Positions 25,291-34,264 of a DNA stretch of 50,699 nucleotides are shown piece after piece. The DNA is from Shinella sp. GTDB lineage: Bacteria; Pseudomonadota; Alphaproteobacteria; Rhizobiales; Rhizobiaceae. A program made the translations under genes and the position numbers. Position 1 is the first letter of the stretch, and each line of letters begins with the position of its first letter. The stretch covers positions 1 to 50,699 of the forward strand of contig QFQX01000033.1 of the NCBI GenBank assembly GCA_003248775.1. Reading direction: 5' to 3'. Under the pieces are notes generated by a model. That model made no database searches and was not told the origin of the DNA. It saw nothing but the letters and a program-made list of their open reading frames with translations.

Positions 25291-26883
25291 TCAGTTCGAA
25301 ATTTCCGCCAAAGGCAGGTTGCAGCAGGCGCTGTAGCGAACGCCCTTGACGGTCGGGCTGTGGGCAAGGATCAGGTCCGGGCTGACCATCGGTATGATAA
25401 TGCGATCCTTCGCCATCAGATCACCGGCCTCGAACCAGAGTTTGTTCGCTTCTTCCGGCGTGGATGCAGCCAGCGCCTTCTTGGCCAGTTCGCCCGTCTT
25501 GGCATTGACGATCGAGGGGTCGGTCGCGCCACCGGCACGTTTGGCCCAGACCGAACCTTCGGCAAGCCCGAAGACGTCGACGTACTGGGATGTGCCAAAG
25601 AAGTCCGGGGCGAAGAAGACTGCTGTCAGCGGGATATGATCGCCGTTGGCCGCTTCACGCCAGTTTGCGAACGGCACCGGGGAGAGTTCGACGGTGATGC
25701 CGACCTTCGAGAGATCCTGCTGGATCTTCTGCATCATCAAAGAGAAGTCCACGCCATAGACGTTCATGTCGGGATAAATGGACTTCAGCGTGAAGCCATC
25801 GCCGGCGCCGGCCTTGGAAAGAAGCTCCTTGGCGCGGTCGGGATTGTATGCCGGGATCTCGTGACCGTCGCCACCCGGGAAGCCCAGCGGGATCGGCGTG
25901 GCGATCGGACGCCCGTCTCCGCCGACGGTGAAGTCGATCAGGGATTGCCGGTCGATGGCGATCGAGATCGCTTCGCGGACCTCCGGTGTCAGCTTGACGG
26001 TATTGGCTTTTGCGCCGGGCGAGAGCGCGATATAAACGAAGTTGAAGGACGGAACCTTTTCGACGGAGACATTGCTGCCTTCCAGCGTCTTTGCCGTCTC
26101 CGGATCGATCTGCATGGCAATGTCGGCGGCGCCGGACTGCAGCATCTGGGCTTGCGCGACGGCGTCCTTGACCTGGCGGAAGACGACTTCGGGTACGAGC
26201 GGCGCCTTGCGCCAGTAGTTCTCGTTGCGCTTCAGCCGCAGTTCGGCGTTCGGCTCGTAGGTTGTCAGAACGAATGGACCGCTGCCGGCGGAATTGGCCA
26301 GGAACCAGTTCTCCGACTTGTCGTTGTCGGCGGCCGTGGCGTCGGAGAGTGCGCCGTTGGCGATGGCCACGTCGCTGTTGATGACTGCGAGGAAGCCGGC
26401 GGCGGCCTGATTGAGGAACTCCGAGTTCGGCGCGGAAAGCTTGACGACGACCGTTTGGTTATCCGGCGTTTCGATCGAGGAGATCGGGTCGGCGAGAAAG
26501 GCGCCGTTGCCCTTTATGTTTTTCAGCCGCTCGAACGACCATTTTACATCCTTGGCCTCGACCGACGACCCGTCCGAGAACTTGGCGCTCGGGTCGAGCT
26601 TGAAGGTGAACTGCGTTTGCTCCGTATTGACGTCCCAGCTCTTGGCGAGGAGAGGCTGAAGCTTGTTGTCCTTGTCGAGCGTCACGAGTTGTTCGTAGAC
26701 GGAGGTGTTGTAGATCTGGCAGGTGTCGCACCAGGATCGCGCTGGATCGAGCGAATTGACGTCCATGTCGCGCGCAATCACCAGTGCGCGTTCGGCTGCC
26801 GCGACCGGCGAAAGCGATACGCCCAGAGCGCTGGCTGCAAGGGCGAGGAATGCCAGTCTTGATTTCGAAAGTAATCTTGTCAT
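25291..26883 (-). CDS. ABC transporter substrate-binding protein, peptide/nickel (family 5) type
   Basis: This 530-residue protein has an N-terminal signal peptide (MTRLLSKSRLAFLALAASAL then GVSLSPVAAA) and the family 5 extracellular binding domain (NSLDPARS, YEQLVTLDKD, LAKSWDV, AIDRQSLIDF). Its cognate permeases and ATPases are almost certainly the Dpp-type genes at 37301-41178, about 10 kb away on the other strand. Family 5 proteins bind peptides, opines, agropine-like compounds and other large amines. It lies in the operon just after the E1 gene. Confidence 0.92.
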   Translation of the reverse strand: MTRLLSKSRLAFLALAASALGVSLSPVAAAERALVIARDMDVNSLDPARSWCDTCQIYNTSVYEQLVTLDKDNKLQPLLAKSWDVNTEQTQFTFKLDPSAKFSDGSSVEAKDVKWSFERLKNIKGNGAFLADPISSIETPDNQTVVVKLSAPNSEFLNQAAAGFLAVINSDVAIANGALSDATAADNDKSENWFLANSAGSGPFVLTTYEPNAELRLKRNENYWRKAPLVPEVVFRQVKDAVAQAQMLQSGAADIAMQIDPETAKTLEGSNVSVEKVPSFNFVYIALSPGAKANTVKLTPEVREAISIAIDRQSLIDFTVGGDGRPIATPIPLGFPGGDGHEIPAYNPDRAKELLSKAGAGDGFTLKSIYPDMNVYGVDFSLMMQKIQQDLSKVGITVELSPVPFANWREAANGDHIPLTAVFFAPDFFGTSQYVDVFGLAEGSVWAKRAGGATDPSIVNAKTGELAKKALAASTPEEANKLWFEAGDLMAKDRIIIPMVSPDLILAHSPTVKGVRYSACCNLPLAEISN

Positions 26884-26928
26884 TATTTTAGACCTCCTGT
26901 CTACCGGGCTGCGGGGGCCCTGTTCCCA

Positions 26929-29103
26929 CTATTTTTCCGCTATTGCATGCAAGGCTTCGCGCACGTCGGCGGTCGTGGCGAGAGCTGCGCGATTGAGGAC
27001 CGCCGATACGGTGGGGGCGGCTAGGCCCCCGGTCACGCGCAGGATTTCGTGATCGAGACTGTCGAAGAAGCGCTCCTGGATCTCGGCCGCCCAGGTTGCG
27101 CCCATCGAAAGGCCGCGTGCCGTCTGTTCGGCGATGACGACGCGGCCGGTCTTGCCGATCGATGCGCCGATCAGCTCCCAGTCGATGCCGTGATGGTCGA
27201 GGTTGCGCAGATCGATGATCTCGGCGTCTATGCTGCTTTCCTCCGCCGCCTTCACCGCATTTTGAACCATCACCGACGTCGCAAGCACCGTACACTCCGA
27301 CCCCGGCCGGACGATACGGGCCGAGCCGAACGGAATGTGGAATTCGCGATCGCCCTGCGGCACCTCGAATTCCTTCTGGTAGAGCTCTGTGTGCTCGAAC
27401 ACGACGACCGGGTCGTCGCACGCCAGCGCCGAGTTCATGAGGCCGATGTAGTCGAAGGCGTTGGACGGCGAGACGATGCGCCATCCCGGAAACATCGAAA
27501 AGAGCGCGGACGGATCGCCCGAATGCTGCGATCCATACCCTGTATGTGGAGAGACGCGGACGCGCATGACCAGCGGCACGGGAAAGCCGTCACCGAACAT
27601 GTGGCGCACCTTGCCGACGCCGTTGGCGATCTGGTCTGCGGCGGTAAAGCAGAAGTCGCCGAACATGATCTCCACCACGGGGCGCAATCCGTTCAGAGCC
27701 GCACCGAGTGCCACGCCGGTAAAGCCGTTTTCGGCGATCGGCATGGCGAGCACGCGTTCCGGCCAGCGCTCGAGGACACCCTTGGTGAAGCCGCTGACGC
27801 CGCCGCGCATCTGGTGCACGTCCTCGCCCATGACGATGATGCGCGGATCGCGGGCCATCGCCGCCGCCAGCGTCTCGGACGCGGCGGTGACGAACTTCAC
27901 CTTCTCGACGGGGCCAGCCCTCATCGCATCATGATCCAGCATGCGCTTGTCGGCAAGTTCGGACAGATCACCCAGCATGCCTTGATCGCGCGTCGACGGG
28001 TCGGGCCAGAGGCGGTCGGGTATGCGCAAAGCATTTCCGCCCGGAACCGGTTCGGTCAGGCGCGCTGCCGCAACGGCCACGCGATCGGTCACCAGCGCAT
28101 CGATACGGGACAATTCCACGTTGGACAGCAGCCCCATGGCGCTCAGGCGTGCTTCGGCGAGGGCTAAGGGGTCCCTTTCGCGCCAGTTGGCCTCTTCCTC
28201 TTTGGTCCGATACCCGAAATCGCTGCCGCTACGGCTGCCGGACTGGTGGAAGTGCCGGTAGCAAAGCGCTTCGACCACGACCGGCCCGCCGGTTTCGCGG
28301 ATGATGCGGCGGGCCTCGACCATGGCTCTGTGGACGGCGACGACATCCATGCCGTCGCATTCGATGGAAGCGATGCCGAGCATGGCCCCGCGCGACGAGA
28401 GACGGGTTTCCCTGGTCACGTCGGAAATCCGGGTGGCGACGCCATAGAGATTGTTTTCGATGAAGAAGATGACCGGCAGGGACTGAGCCGCCGCGATGTT
28501 CATCGCTTCGTAGGTCGCGCCGTTCTGGGTCGCGCCGTCGCCGAAGAAGGCGACGGAGACCTGATTGCGGCCCAGCAGCTTGTCGGCCAGAGCGTAGCCT
28601 GCCGCATGCGGCGGGTTGCCGCCGACGATCGCCGATGTCCCGACCACGCCCGCTTCGGAAAAGCGCATGTGCATGGAGCCGCCGCGGCCGCCGCAATAGC
28701 CGGGTGTCAGCCCCATGATCTCGGCCATGAAACGGTGGATCGCATCGTCCATGCCGGGGGTGAAAGAGTCCGTGCGGATGTCGAAGCCTTCCGGCACCGC
28801 GGGGTTGATGAGCTTCAGCAGAACCTGATGGTGTGCCCGGTGTGTGCCGTTGATCTTGTCGCCGGTCGCCAGCGCCGACATGGCGCCGACTGCGCCTGCT
28901 TCCTGGCCGATACTGGCGTGGGCAGGGCCGTGGATGAGGCCGGCCTTTTCCAGATCGAGGAGCTTTTCCTCGAAACGCCGGATAAGAAGCATCTGACCGT
29001 ACCAGTGGATCAGGTCCTGCGCGTCTTCCTCACGCCAGTCCGCTTCATCCAGTTCGAGCCGGAACCATGGCGCGGAGGGGGTCAGGGGTGTCTGGCGTAC
29101 CAT
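26929..29103 (-). CDS. Fused alpha/beta E1 component of an acetoin/2-oxoacid dehydrogenase complex
   Basis: This 724-residue protein joins E1-alpha and E1-beta in one chain. The alpha half (to about residue 395) has the ThDP motif GDG (188-190) to NN (217-218) and the GGRGGSMHM segment. The beta half starts near 400, with the catalytic glutamate of VMGEDV at about 427 and AENGFTGVALGAALNGLRPV. It decarboxylates a 2-oxoacid or cleaves an alpha-diketone/acetoin and passes the acyl group to a lipoyl E2, likely the one at 34917. No E3 lies in the window. ATG 29103 has GAGG upstream; the in-frame 29151 start lies too close to the predicted transcription start. It heads the minus operon to 21457. 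Confidence 0.9.
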   Translation of the reverse strand: MVRQTPLTPSAPWFRLELDEADWREEDAQDLIHWYGQMLLIRRFEEKLLDLEKAGLIHGPAHASIGQEAGAVGAMSALATGDKINGTHRAHHQVLLKLINPAVPEGFDIRTDSFTPGMDDAIHRFMAEIMGLTPGYCGGRGGSMHMRFSEAGVVGTSAIVGGNPPHAAGYALADKLLGRNQVSVAFFGDGATQNGATYEAMNIAAAQSLPVIFFIENNLYGVATRISDVTRETRLSSRGAMLGIASIECDGMDVVAVHRAMVEARRIIRETGGPVVVEALCYRHFHQSGSRSGSDFGYRTKEEEANWRERDPLALAEARLSAMGLLSNVELSRIDALVTDRVAVAAARLTEPVPGGNALRIPDRLWPDPSTRDQGMLGDLSELADKRMLDHDAMRAGPVEKVKFVTAASETLAAAMARDPRIIVMGEDVHQMRGGVSGFTKGVLERWPERVLAMPIAENGFTGVALGAALNGLRPVVEIMFGDFCFTAADQIANGVGKVRHMFGDGFPVPLVMRVRVSPHTGYGSQHSGDPSALFSMFPGWRIVSPSNAFDYIGLMNSALACDDPVVVFEHTELYQKEFEVPQGDREFHIPFGSARIVRPGSECTVLATSVMVQNAVKAAEESSIDAEIIDLRNLDHHGIDWELIGASIGKTGRVVIAEQTARGLSMGATWAAEIQERFFDSLDHEILRVTGGLAAPTVSAVLNRAALATTADVREALHAIAEK

Positions 29104-29160
29104 TTTGTCCTCGGTGTTCCCACGGATTTGGGAGGGAGTATCGCCCTCCATATCCGTTTA

Positions 29161-29175
29161 TGGAAATAAATTCCG
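29161..29175. promoter_or_regulatory. IclR-type box 1
   Basis: TGGAAATAAATTCCG, a GGAA-N5-TTCC dyad close to the known IclR consensus TGGAAATNATTTCCA. It lies about +8 to +22 relative to the transcription start predicted for the E1 operon, a good place for repression. An identical 15-mer occurs at 31745. Confidence 0.7.
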
Positions 29176-29189
29176 TTTTCTGAAATGGA

Positions 29190-29218
29190 GACTAAGCCGG
29201 CCTCGCCATCGGATGCAA
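29190..29218 (-). promoter_or_regulatory. Promoter of the E1/transaminase operon
   Basis: On the minus strand TTGCAT (29218-29213) and TTAGTC (29195-29190) are spaced by 17 bp. The same TTGC-N-TTA architecture, with conserved flanks (CTGTTGC and GCTTA), occurs before the phospho-lyase operon at 31777-31805. Confidence 0.55.
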
Positions 29219-29392
29219 CAGAAATTTTCGTGTTGCTGAATTTAGGTGGTGGCGTTCGCCCGCGCAGTCCGCCGTGCCGTCGCTCAAGACAGGCTTTCCG
29301 TGCCGCAATACTTTGAAAATTCAGGCATTAATCTCGCAATGCGGTTCCGGCGGGGACGCTTGGACATCATTTCAGGTTGGGGGTGGACGGTT

Positions 29393-30379
29393 TCAGCCGC
29401 CACGAGCATGGGTGGCGGCATTCCCGCGAGGGGCGAGATCAGGCAGAACCAATTCTATGAGTTTCCGAGATGTTGCCAGATATGTGGGCATGCGCCCGGC
29501 GATCGCGGGTTCGGACATTCGATCGGCCGCCCAGCCGACATAGGTAAGGGCGCGCAACACAAGGAACAGCGGGAGCAGGCCGATGTCCGGCAGGCTCCGT
29601 CGCTCGGCATATCCCTCGCAGAGCGCCGCCTGAAGCTCGGCGTAGTCGGGTTCGTTGATGTTCTGCAAGAGAGCGGTGGCGAGATCGAAGATCCGATAGC
29701 CGAAGCCGCTGTCGTCGAAGTCGATGAACCGGACGGTGTCTCCCTGCACGAGCATGTTCTCGCGAACGAGATCGGCGTGGATCAGGCCGATGTCTGCCTG
29801 CATGCCGGCCAGCAGCTCGCGGGCATGGTCGCGGACGCGCAGGAAAAGTACGCGATCCTCCGCGGCGATGTCGGCCTCCCAGAACCGGCCCCATAGCGGC
29901 TTTTCGCCGACCAGGCCGTCGCGATCCCAGCGCGGTCGGGAAAACCCCGCCGGCAAAGGCCACAGGTCGGACAGATCGTGCACGGTCGCCATCGTACGCC
30001 CGATCGAGCGGAACAGCTCATTACGTGTTGCCCCTGCAATGTCCAGCGGTTGACCGGCACGACCGAGCGGTATGCCGGGTAGCCATTTCAGGAGGCTCGC
30101 CGCGCGGTCGCCCTCCACGAGAAAGCTAGCGTCTGCTGCGGGCAGCGGGGCAGGAATGTCCATGCCTGCTGCCGCCAGCATGGACATCCAGGCCAGCTCC
30201 GATTGCAACTGTTCCCGGCTGCGGTAGCCTGGCCGGTGCAGCCGAAGGGCACAGTCGCCCTCAAGGGTCTGGACGCGGAAGACGATGTTTTCACGCTGCA
30301 TGACCAGCTCGGGGCGCCCGGTGATCTGCGGCCATGACGATGCCGCGATCTCGGCTGATTGCTGCAGGTCCGCCGTCAT
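29393..30379 (-). CDS. APH-fold small-molecule kinase (hydroxylysine kinase/homoserine kinase-like)
   Basis: This 328-residue phosphotransferase of the aminoglycoside phosphotransferase fold has the catalytic loop His201-x-Asp203-x4-Asn208 (IHADLVRENML) and metal-binding Asp220 in RFIDFDDSGFG. It should phosphorylate a hydroxyl of an amine or amino alcohol. Its ATG overlaps the stop of the phospho-lyase-like gene (ATGA), the same partnership as eukaryotic hydroxylysine kinase with 5-phosphohydroxylysine phospho-lyase. Antibiotic resistance is unlikely in this context. Substrate is not determined. Confidence 0.85.
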   Translation of the reverse strand: MTADLQQSAEIAASSWPQITGRPELVMQRENIVFRVQTLEGDCALRLHRPGYRSREQLQSELAWMSMLAAAGMDIPAPLPAADASFLVEGDRAASLLKWLPGIPLGRAGQPLDIAGATRNELFRSIGRTMATVHDLSDLWPLPAGFSRPRWDRDGLVGEKPLWGRFWEADIAAEDRVLFLRVRDHARELLAGMQADIGLIHADLVRENMLVQGDTVRFIDFDDSGFGYRIFDLATALLQNINEPDYAELQAALCEGYAERRSLPDIGLLPLFLVLRALTYVGWAADRMSEPAIAGRMPTYLATSRKLIELVLPDLAPRGNAATHARGG

Positions 30380-31665
30380 GCCAGACGCTCCAGCACATGA
30401 TCGAGCTTTTCCAGCAGTTCGTCCGCCTCGGTCCGGCCGAAGGGCAGTGGAGGACGGATCTTCAGCACATTGTTATGGATTCCGTTCACGCCCAGAAGCA
30501 CGCCCTCGCTGCGCATGGCATCGACGATGCTTGCAGCCGAGGGGGCGGCGAGGGGGGTGCGGGCGGCACGATCGGCGACAAGTTCGACGCCGTTGGCCAG
30601 ACCCCAACCGCGGACATCGCCGAGGATCGCGTGCCTTTTCGCCAGGTCCCTGAGGCCTGACCGGAGATATTCGCCGGTGTCCGCCGCCTTCGCCGGCAGG
30701 TCTTCGTCCGCCAGAACGTCCAGCACCGCCGTTGCCGCGGCGCAGGAGACCGGATTGCCGCCGAAGGTGTTGAAGTAGCGGAATGCCTTTCGAAAGGCAG
30801 TCATCGTCTCGTAGGAGGTGGTGACGGCGGCGACGGGATGGCCGTTGCCCATCGGCTTGCCCATGGTGACGACGTCGGGAACAAAACCCATACGCTCATG
30901 CCCCCAGAAGTGCGTTCCGAGGCGTCCGAAGCCTGCCTGTACCTCATCGGCAATCACGATACCGCCGTGGGCGCGGATCACCGCGAGCGCCGGATCGAGA
31001 AAGCCCGGCGGCAGGTCGGGGAGACCCTCGTTGACGAAAGCCGGACAGAGGATGATGCCCGATACGCCGTGGCCGCTCTGGATGAGCGACCGGCAGGCGC
31101 CCTCCACCGCCTGGGCGAACGCCGCCGCATGCCCGTCACCGGCGGCACCGCCCAGCGGCCGGTAGCTGTCAGGCGCAGGAACGTGGCGCACGTGGTCGCC
31201 AAAACCGCCGATCGGCGGGATCTTGGTGGAGAGTTGCGACACCGCCGCGGTATTGCCGTGATATGTGTCGTCGGTCGCGATGATCCCCGTCCTGCCGGTG
31301 ACGGCCTGGGCCATTCGCAAGGCGATGTCGTTCGCCTCGGAGCCGGTGCAGACCATGATCGCGCTGGTGATCGTCGGATGAAGCGTGGCCACCAGCCGAT
31401 CGACATAGGTGAGGATGCCCTCGTGCAGGTAGCGGGTATGGGTGTTCAGTTCTCCCGCCTGCCGTGCGATCGCCTGCACTACTGCCGGATGGCAATGGCC
31501 CACATGCGGCACGTTGTTGTAGGCGTCGAGATAGCTGCGTCCGTCCGCATCCCACACCCTGGCTCCGCGGCCGCGGACGAGATGGACGGGGTCGCTGTAG
31601 AATAGCCGCACATTCGGCCCGAGCAGGCGGTCCCTTCGCTCGATCAGGCTCTCGGTCGTTGCCAT
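30376..31665 (-). CDS. Class III PLP enzyme, phospho-lyase (AGXT2L) type
   Basis: This 429-residue fold type I enzyme has PLP Lys270 in DVVTMGKPMGNGHP and Asp240 in IADEVQAGFGR. The stretches around the lysine, plus YFNTFGGNPVSCA and LGDVRGWGL, are very like ethanolamine-phosphate and 5-phosphohydroxylysine phospho-lyases, more so than classical omega-transaminases. Paired with the kinase it overlaps, it would remove phosphate and ammonia together from a phosphorylated amino alcohol, giving a carbonyl compound. ATG 31665 has AAGGAAAG upstream; the frame is open to 31734 but that part would include the operator region. A plain transaminase remains possible. Confidence 0.85.
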   Translation of the reverse strand: MATTESLIERRDRLLGPNVRLFYSDPVHLVRGRGARVWDADGRSYLDAYNNVPHVGHCHPAVVQAIARQAGELNTHTRYLHEGILTYVDRLVATLHPTITSAIMVCTGSEANDIALRMAQAVTGRTGIIATDDTYHGNTAAVSQLSTKIPPIGGFGDHVRHVPAPDSYRPLGGAAGDGHAAAFAQAVEGACRSLIQSGHGVSGIILCPAFVNEGLPDLPPGFLDPALAVIRAHGGIVIADEVQAGFGRLGTHFWGHERMGFVPDVVTMGKPMGNGHPVAAVTTSYETMTAFRKAFRYFNTFGGNPVSCAAATAVLDVLADEDLPAKAADTGEYLRSGLRDLAKRHAILGDVRGWGLANGVELVADRAARTPLAAPSAASIVDAMRSEGVLLGVNGIHNNVLKIRPPLPFGRTEADELLEKLDHVLERLA

Positions 31666-31744
31666 TTTCGGTCTTTCCTTCGTCCGTTTCGCGTCGCCGT
31701 CCGGCTTCCTCGAAGAGGTGTGGTCGCCCGGCATTTTTCATTTA

Positions 31745-31759
31745 TGGAAATAAATTCCG
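31745..31759. promoter_or_regulatory. IclR-type box 2
   Basis: TGGAAATAAATTCCG, identical to box 1. It lies between the divergent phospho-lyase and acyl-CoA dehydrogenase genes, about +11 to +25 from the predicted minus-strand start, and could control both directions. Confidence 0.7.
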
Positions 31760-31776
31760 ATTTTTGTTGAACCGCA

Positions 31777-31805
31777 ACTTAAGCTGTGCGAGCCTTTGGG
31801 CGCAA
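31777..31805 (-). promoter_or_regulatory. Promoter of the phospho-lyase/kinase operon
   Basis: Minus strand TTGCGC (31805-31800) and TTAAGT (31782-31777), 17-bp spacer. Its flanks match the E1 promoter: CTGTTGC upstream and GCTTA at the -10 edge. Confidence 0.5.
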
Positions 31806-31844
31806 CAGATATTTTTGCGAAGACCTTGGGAAGGATACGATACG

Positions 31845-32984
31845 ATGATCAGGGATCAGGATGTGCTGGATGCGCTGAAGGAGACGGTTCGCCGGTTCGT
31901 GCGCGAGCGCTTGGTATCCGCCGAGGCCCGGGTGGAAGAGGAGAACGCGATTCCGGCAGAACTCGTCGACGAGATGCGTGACCTCGGTCTTTTCGGCATG
32001 TCGATCCCCGAGGAATTCGGCGGGCTGGGCCTGACGATGGAGGAGGAGGTCTTCGTCGCCTTCGAGCTCGGATATACCTCGCCCGCCTTTCGCTCGGTCA
32101 TCGGCACGAACAACGGCATCGGTTCCCAGGGCATCATCGTCGATGGGACCGAAGAGCAGAAGCAATACTGGCTGCCGCGCATGGCAACGGGAGAGGTGAT
32201 CGGTTCGTTTGCGCTGACGGAGCCCGATGTCGGCTCGGATGCCGGCTCGGTGAAGACGACGGCGGTGCGCGACGGTGATCACTACATTCTCAACGGCACG
32301 AAGCGGTACATAACCAACGCGCCGGTCGCCGACGTCTTCACGGTCATGGCGCGGACCGGCGGACCGGGGCCGGCCGGCGTGACCGCCTTCCTCGTGCGGC
32401 GCGACAGCCCGGGCCTCAGCTTCGGCGCGATCGACAAGAAAATGGGACAGCGCGGCACGCGAACGTGCGACGTTATTTTCGACAACTGCAAGGTGCCGGC
32501 GGAAGCGGTCATCGGCGGGGTCGAGGGGCAGGGGTTCAAGACCGCGATGAAGGTCCTCAACCGCGGACGCCTGCATATCTCGGCCGTGTGCGTCGGGGCT
32601 GCGCAACGGCTTTGCGACGAGGCGGTGAATTTTTCCCGCAACCGTGTCCAGTTCGGCAAGCCTATTTCTGAGCACCAGCTCATCCAGGCGATGCTGGCAG
32701 ACAGCGCGACGGATACATTCGCCGGCCGATCGATGGTGCTGGAGGCCGCAAGGCGCTTCGACACCGGCGAACGCATCATCCAGGAGGCCGCAAGCTGCAA
32801 GTTGTTTTGTTCGGAGATGGTCGGCCGGGTCGCCGATCGCGCCGTCCAGGTGCATGGCGGAGCGGGTTACATGCAGGAATACCCTGTCGAGCACTTCTAT
32901 CGTGACGTTAGGTTGTTCAGGCTCTACGAGGGAACATCGCAGATCCAGCAGATCATCATCGCCCGAGAAATGATGAACGTGTGA
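31845..32984 (+). CDS. Acyl-CoA dehydrogenase
   Basis: This 379-residue FAD enzyme introduces a 2,3 double bond into an acyl-CoA. It has the N-terminal helical domain, the mid-domain FALTEPDVGSDAGSVKTTA flavin/substrate motif and the C-terminal GGAGYMQEYPVEHFYRDVRL, with catalytic Glu362 in RLYEGTSQIQQ. ATG 31845 follows GGAAGGATACG. It is divergent from the phospho-lyase operon across the IclR box and would supply the first oxidation for the FadB-like and thiolase genes at 42-45 kb. Chain-length or dicarboxyl specificity cannot be read from the sequence. Confidence 0.93.
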   Translation: MIRDQDVLDALKETVRRFVRERLVSAEARVEEENAIPAELVDEMRDLGLFGMSIPEEFGGLGLTMEEEVFVAFELGYTSPAFRSVIGTNNGIGSQGIIVDGTEEQKQYWLPRMATGEVIGSFALTEPDVGSDAGSVKTTAVRDGDHYILNGTKRYITNAPVADVFTVMARTGGPGPAGVTAFLVRRDSPGLSFGAIDKKMGQRGTRTCDVIFDNCKVPAEAVIGGVEGQGFKTAMKVLNRGRLHISAVCVGAAQRLCDEAVNFSRNRVQFGKPISEHQLIQAMLADSATDTFAGRSMVLEAARRFDTGERIIQEAASCKLFCSEMVGRVADRAVQVHGGAGYMQEYPVEHFYRDVRLFRLYEGTSQIQQIIIAREMMNV

Positions 32985-32992
32985 GGCCGGCC

Positions 32993-34255
32993 ATGCGGCG
33001 GGAGCTTGGTATCATCGCCGACGATTTCACAGGCGCACTGATGGTCGCCTGTTATCTGGAGACGGCCGGCATCGCCTGTCCGGTCGTATTCGGCCCGCAA
33101 GCCGCCGTGCCGCCGGCCGTAATCGTCGTGGCCGGGACAAGGACCCGGACGGGGCCGGTCGCAGAGGCGATGTCGGAACTGCGGCGCATGGTCGAAACGC
33201 TCGAAGGTGCCGGCTGTCGGCGCATTGCCTACAAAGCCTGCGCCACGTTCGATTCGACAGCCGAGGGCAATATCGGTCCGGCCGCCGACTTTCTCTCCGA
33301 TCGGGCGGGCGGGCTTCCGGTCGTCATGAGCGCGGGTTTTCCCCGCCTTGGCACGACGGTCCATCAAGGCTATCTGTTCTATCGCGGGCGGCTCGTGTCG
33401 GAATCGATCAAGCGCTTCGATCCACTGACGCCGATGGCGGATCCGGATCTTGTCCGCTTCCTCGGCCGGCAGACACCGCATCGTGTCGCCCTGATCAACC
33501 ACGCCACGTTGCGGAACGGGACCGAAGCCGTCCAGAAAGCGATCGATGCCCTGACGGCCGAGGGTGTTCGTCACTCGCTGCTGGATGCGAGCGATGACGG
33601 CGACATCGATGTTGCGGCCGAGGTCGCGGCCCGCATGTCCTGCGTCGTCGCTGCCAGCGACCCGCTGGTGATTTCCTACGCCAAGATGCTCGCGAAAGGG
33701 ACAACCGCCGGCCCGATCTCTCCGCCGAGCCACGTGGATGGGCCGGCGGCGGTGATCGCCGGGAGCGTCGGTCCGGTCGTGCTCGCGCAACTCGAGACAT
33801 TCCGCGCGTTTCATCCGGTTTTGACGCTCGACGTTCTCGATCCGCGCAACGACGAGGCGCTGATCGACCATGCGCTCGAATGGGCGACGGTGCGGATCGG
33901 TGCTGCGCCGTTCGCAATTTCCACGGCGGCTGATCCCGCCGAAGTTGAGCGCGTCCAGTCGGCGCTCGGTTCGCTCGGTGCCGCGCGCCGCGCCGAAAGG
34001 CTTTTGGGCGCTATTGCGACGGGTCTGCGCGACCGCGGAATTCGCCGCTTCGTCGTCGCCGGCGGCGAGACATCCGGTGCCGTCGTCAGCGCGCTCGGTA
34101 TCGGTCTCGCGCGCGCACTGCCCGAAGGACCGCTGGGCACCGGCTTCTGCGTCGCGGAGGAAAAGGTGCCGCTGTCGCTCTATCTCAAGCCTGGAAAACT
34201 CGGAACGGACGATATCCTGCTGCGCGCGGTCGCGGCCATGGATGGCAAGCTATAG
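32993..34255 (+). CDS. Four-carbon acid sugar kinase family protein (DUF1537, OtnK-like)
   Basis: This 420-residue member of the DUF1537 kinase family has an N-terminal substrate domain (GIIADDFTGALMVA, DDFTGA at 10-15) and a C-terminal nucleotide domain (VVAGGETSGAVVSALGI). Known members phosphorylate 3-oxo-tetronates, erythronate or related sugar acids. It follows the acyl-CoA dehydrogenase by 8 bp and precedes a class II aldolase, the standard OtnK-OtnC pair. The dehydrogenase and isomerase of the tetronate pathway are absent. ATG 32993 has GAGG at good distance; GTG 32981 is an alternative. Confidence 0.88.
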   Translation: MRRELGIIADDFTGALMVACYLETAGIACPVVFGPQAAVPPAVIVVAGTRTRTGPVAEAMSELRRMVETLEGAGCRRIAYKACATFDSTAEGNIGPAADFLSDRAGGLPVVMSAGFPRLGTTVHQGYLFYRGRLVSESIKRFDPLTPMADPDLVRFLGRQTPHRVALINHATLRNGTEAVQKAIDALTAEGVRHSLLDASDDGDIDVAAEVAARMSCVVAASDPLVISYAKMLAKGTTAGPISPPSHVDGPAAVIAGSVGPVVLAQLETFRAFHPVLTLDVLDPRNDEALIDHALEWATVRIGAAPFAISTAADPAEVERVQSALGSLGAARRAERLLGAIATGLRDRGIRRFVVAGGETSGAVVSALGIGLARALPEGPLGTGFCVAEEKVPLSLYLKPGKLGTDDILLRAVAAMDGKL

Positions 34256-34264
34256 GAGGTTGGC

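Noticed and set aside
29393..30379. Aminoglycoside resistance gene
   Set aside because: The fold is the same, but translational overlap with a phospho-lyase-like enzyme and IclR-controlled catabolic context point to a metabolic kinase.
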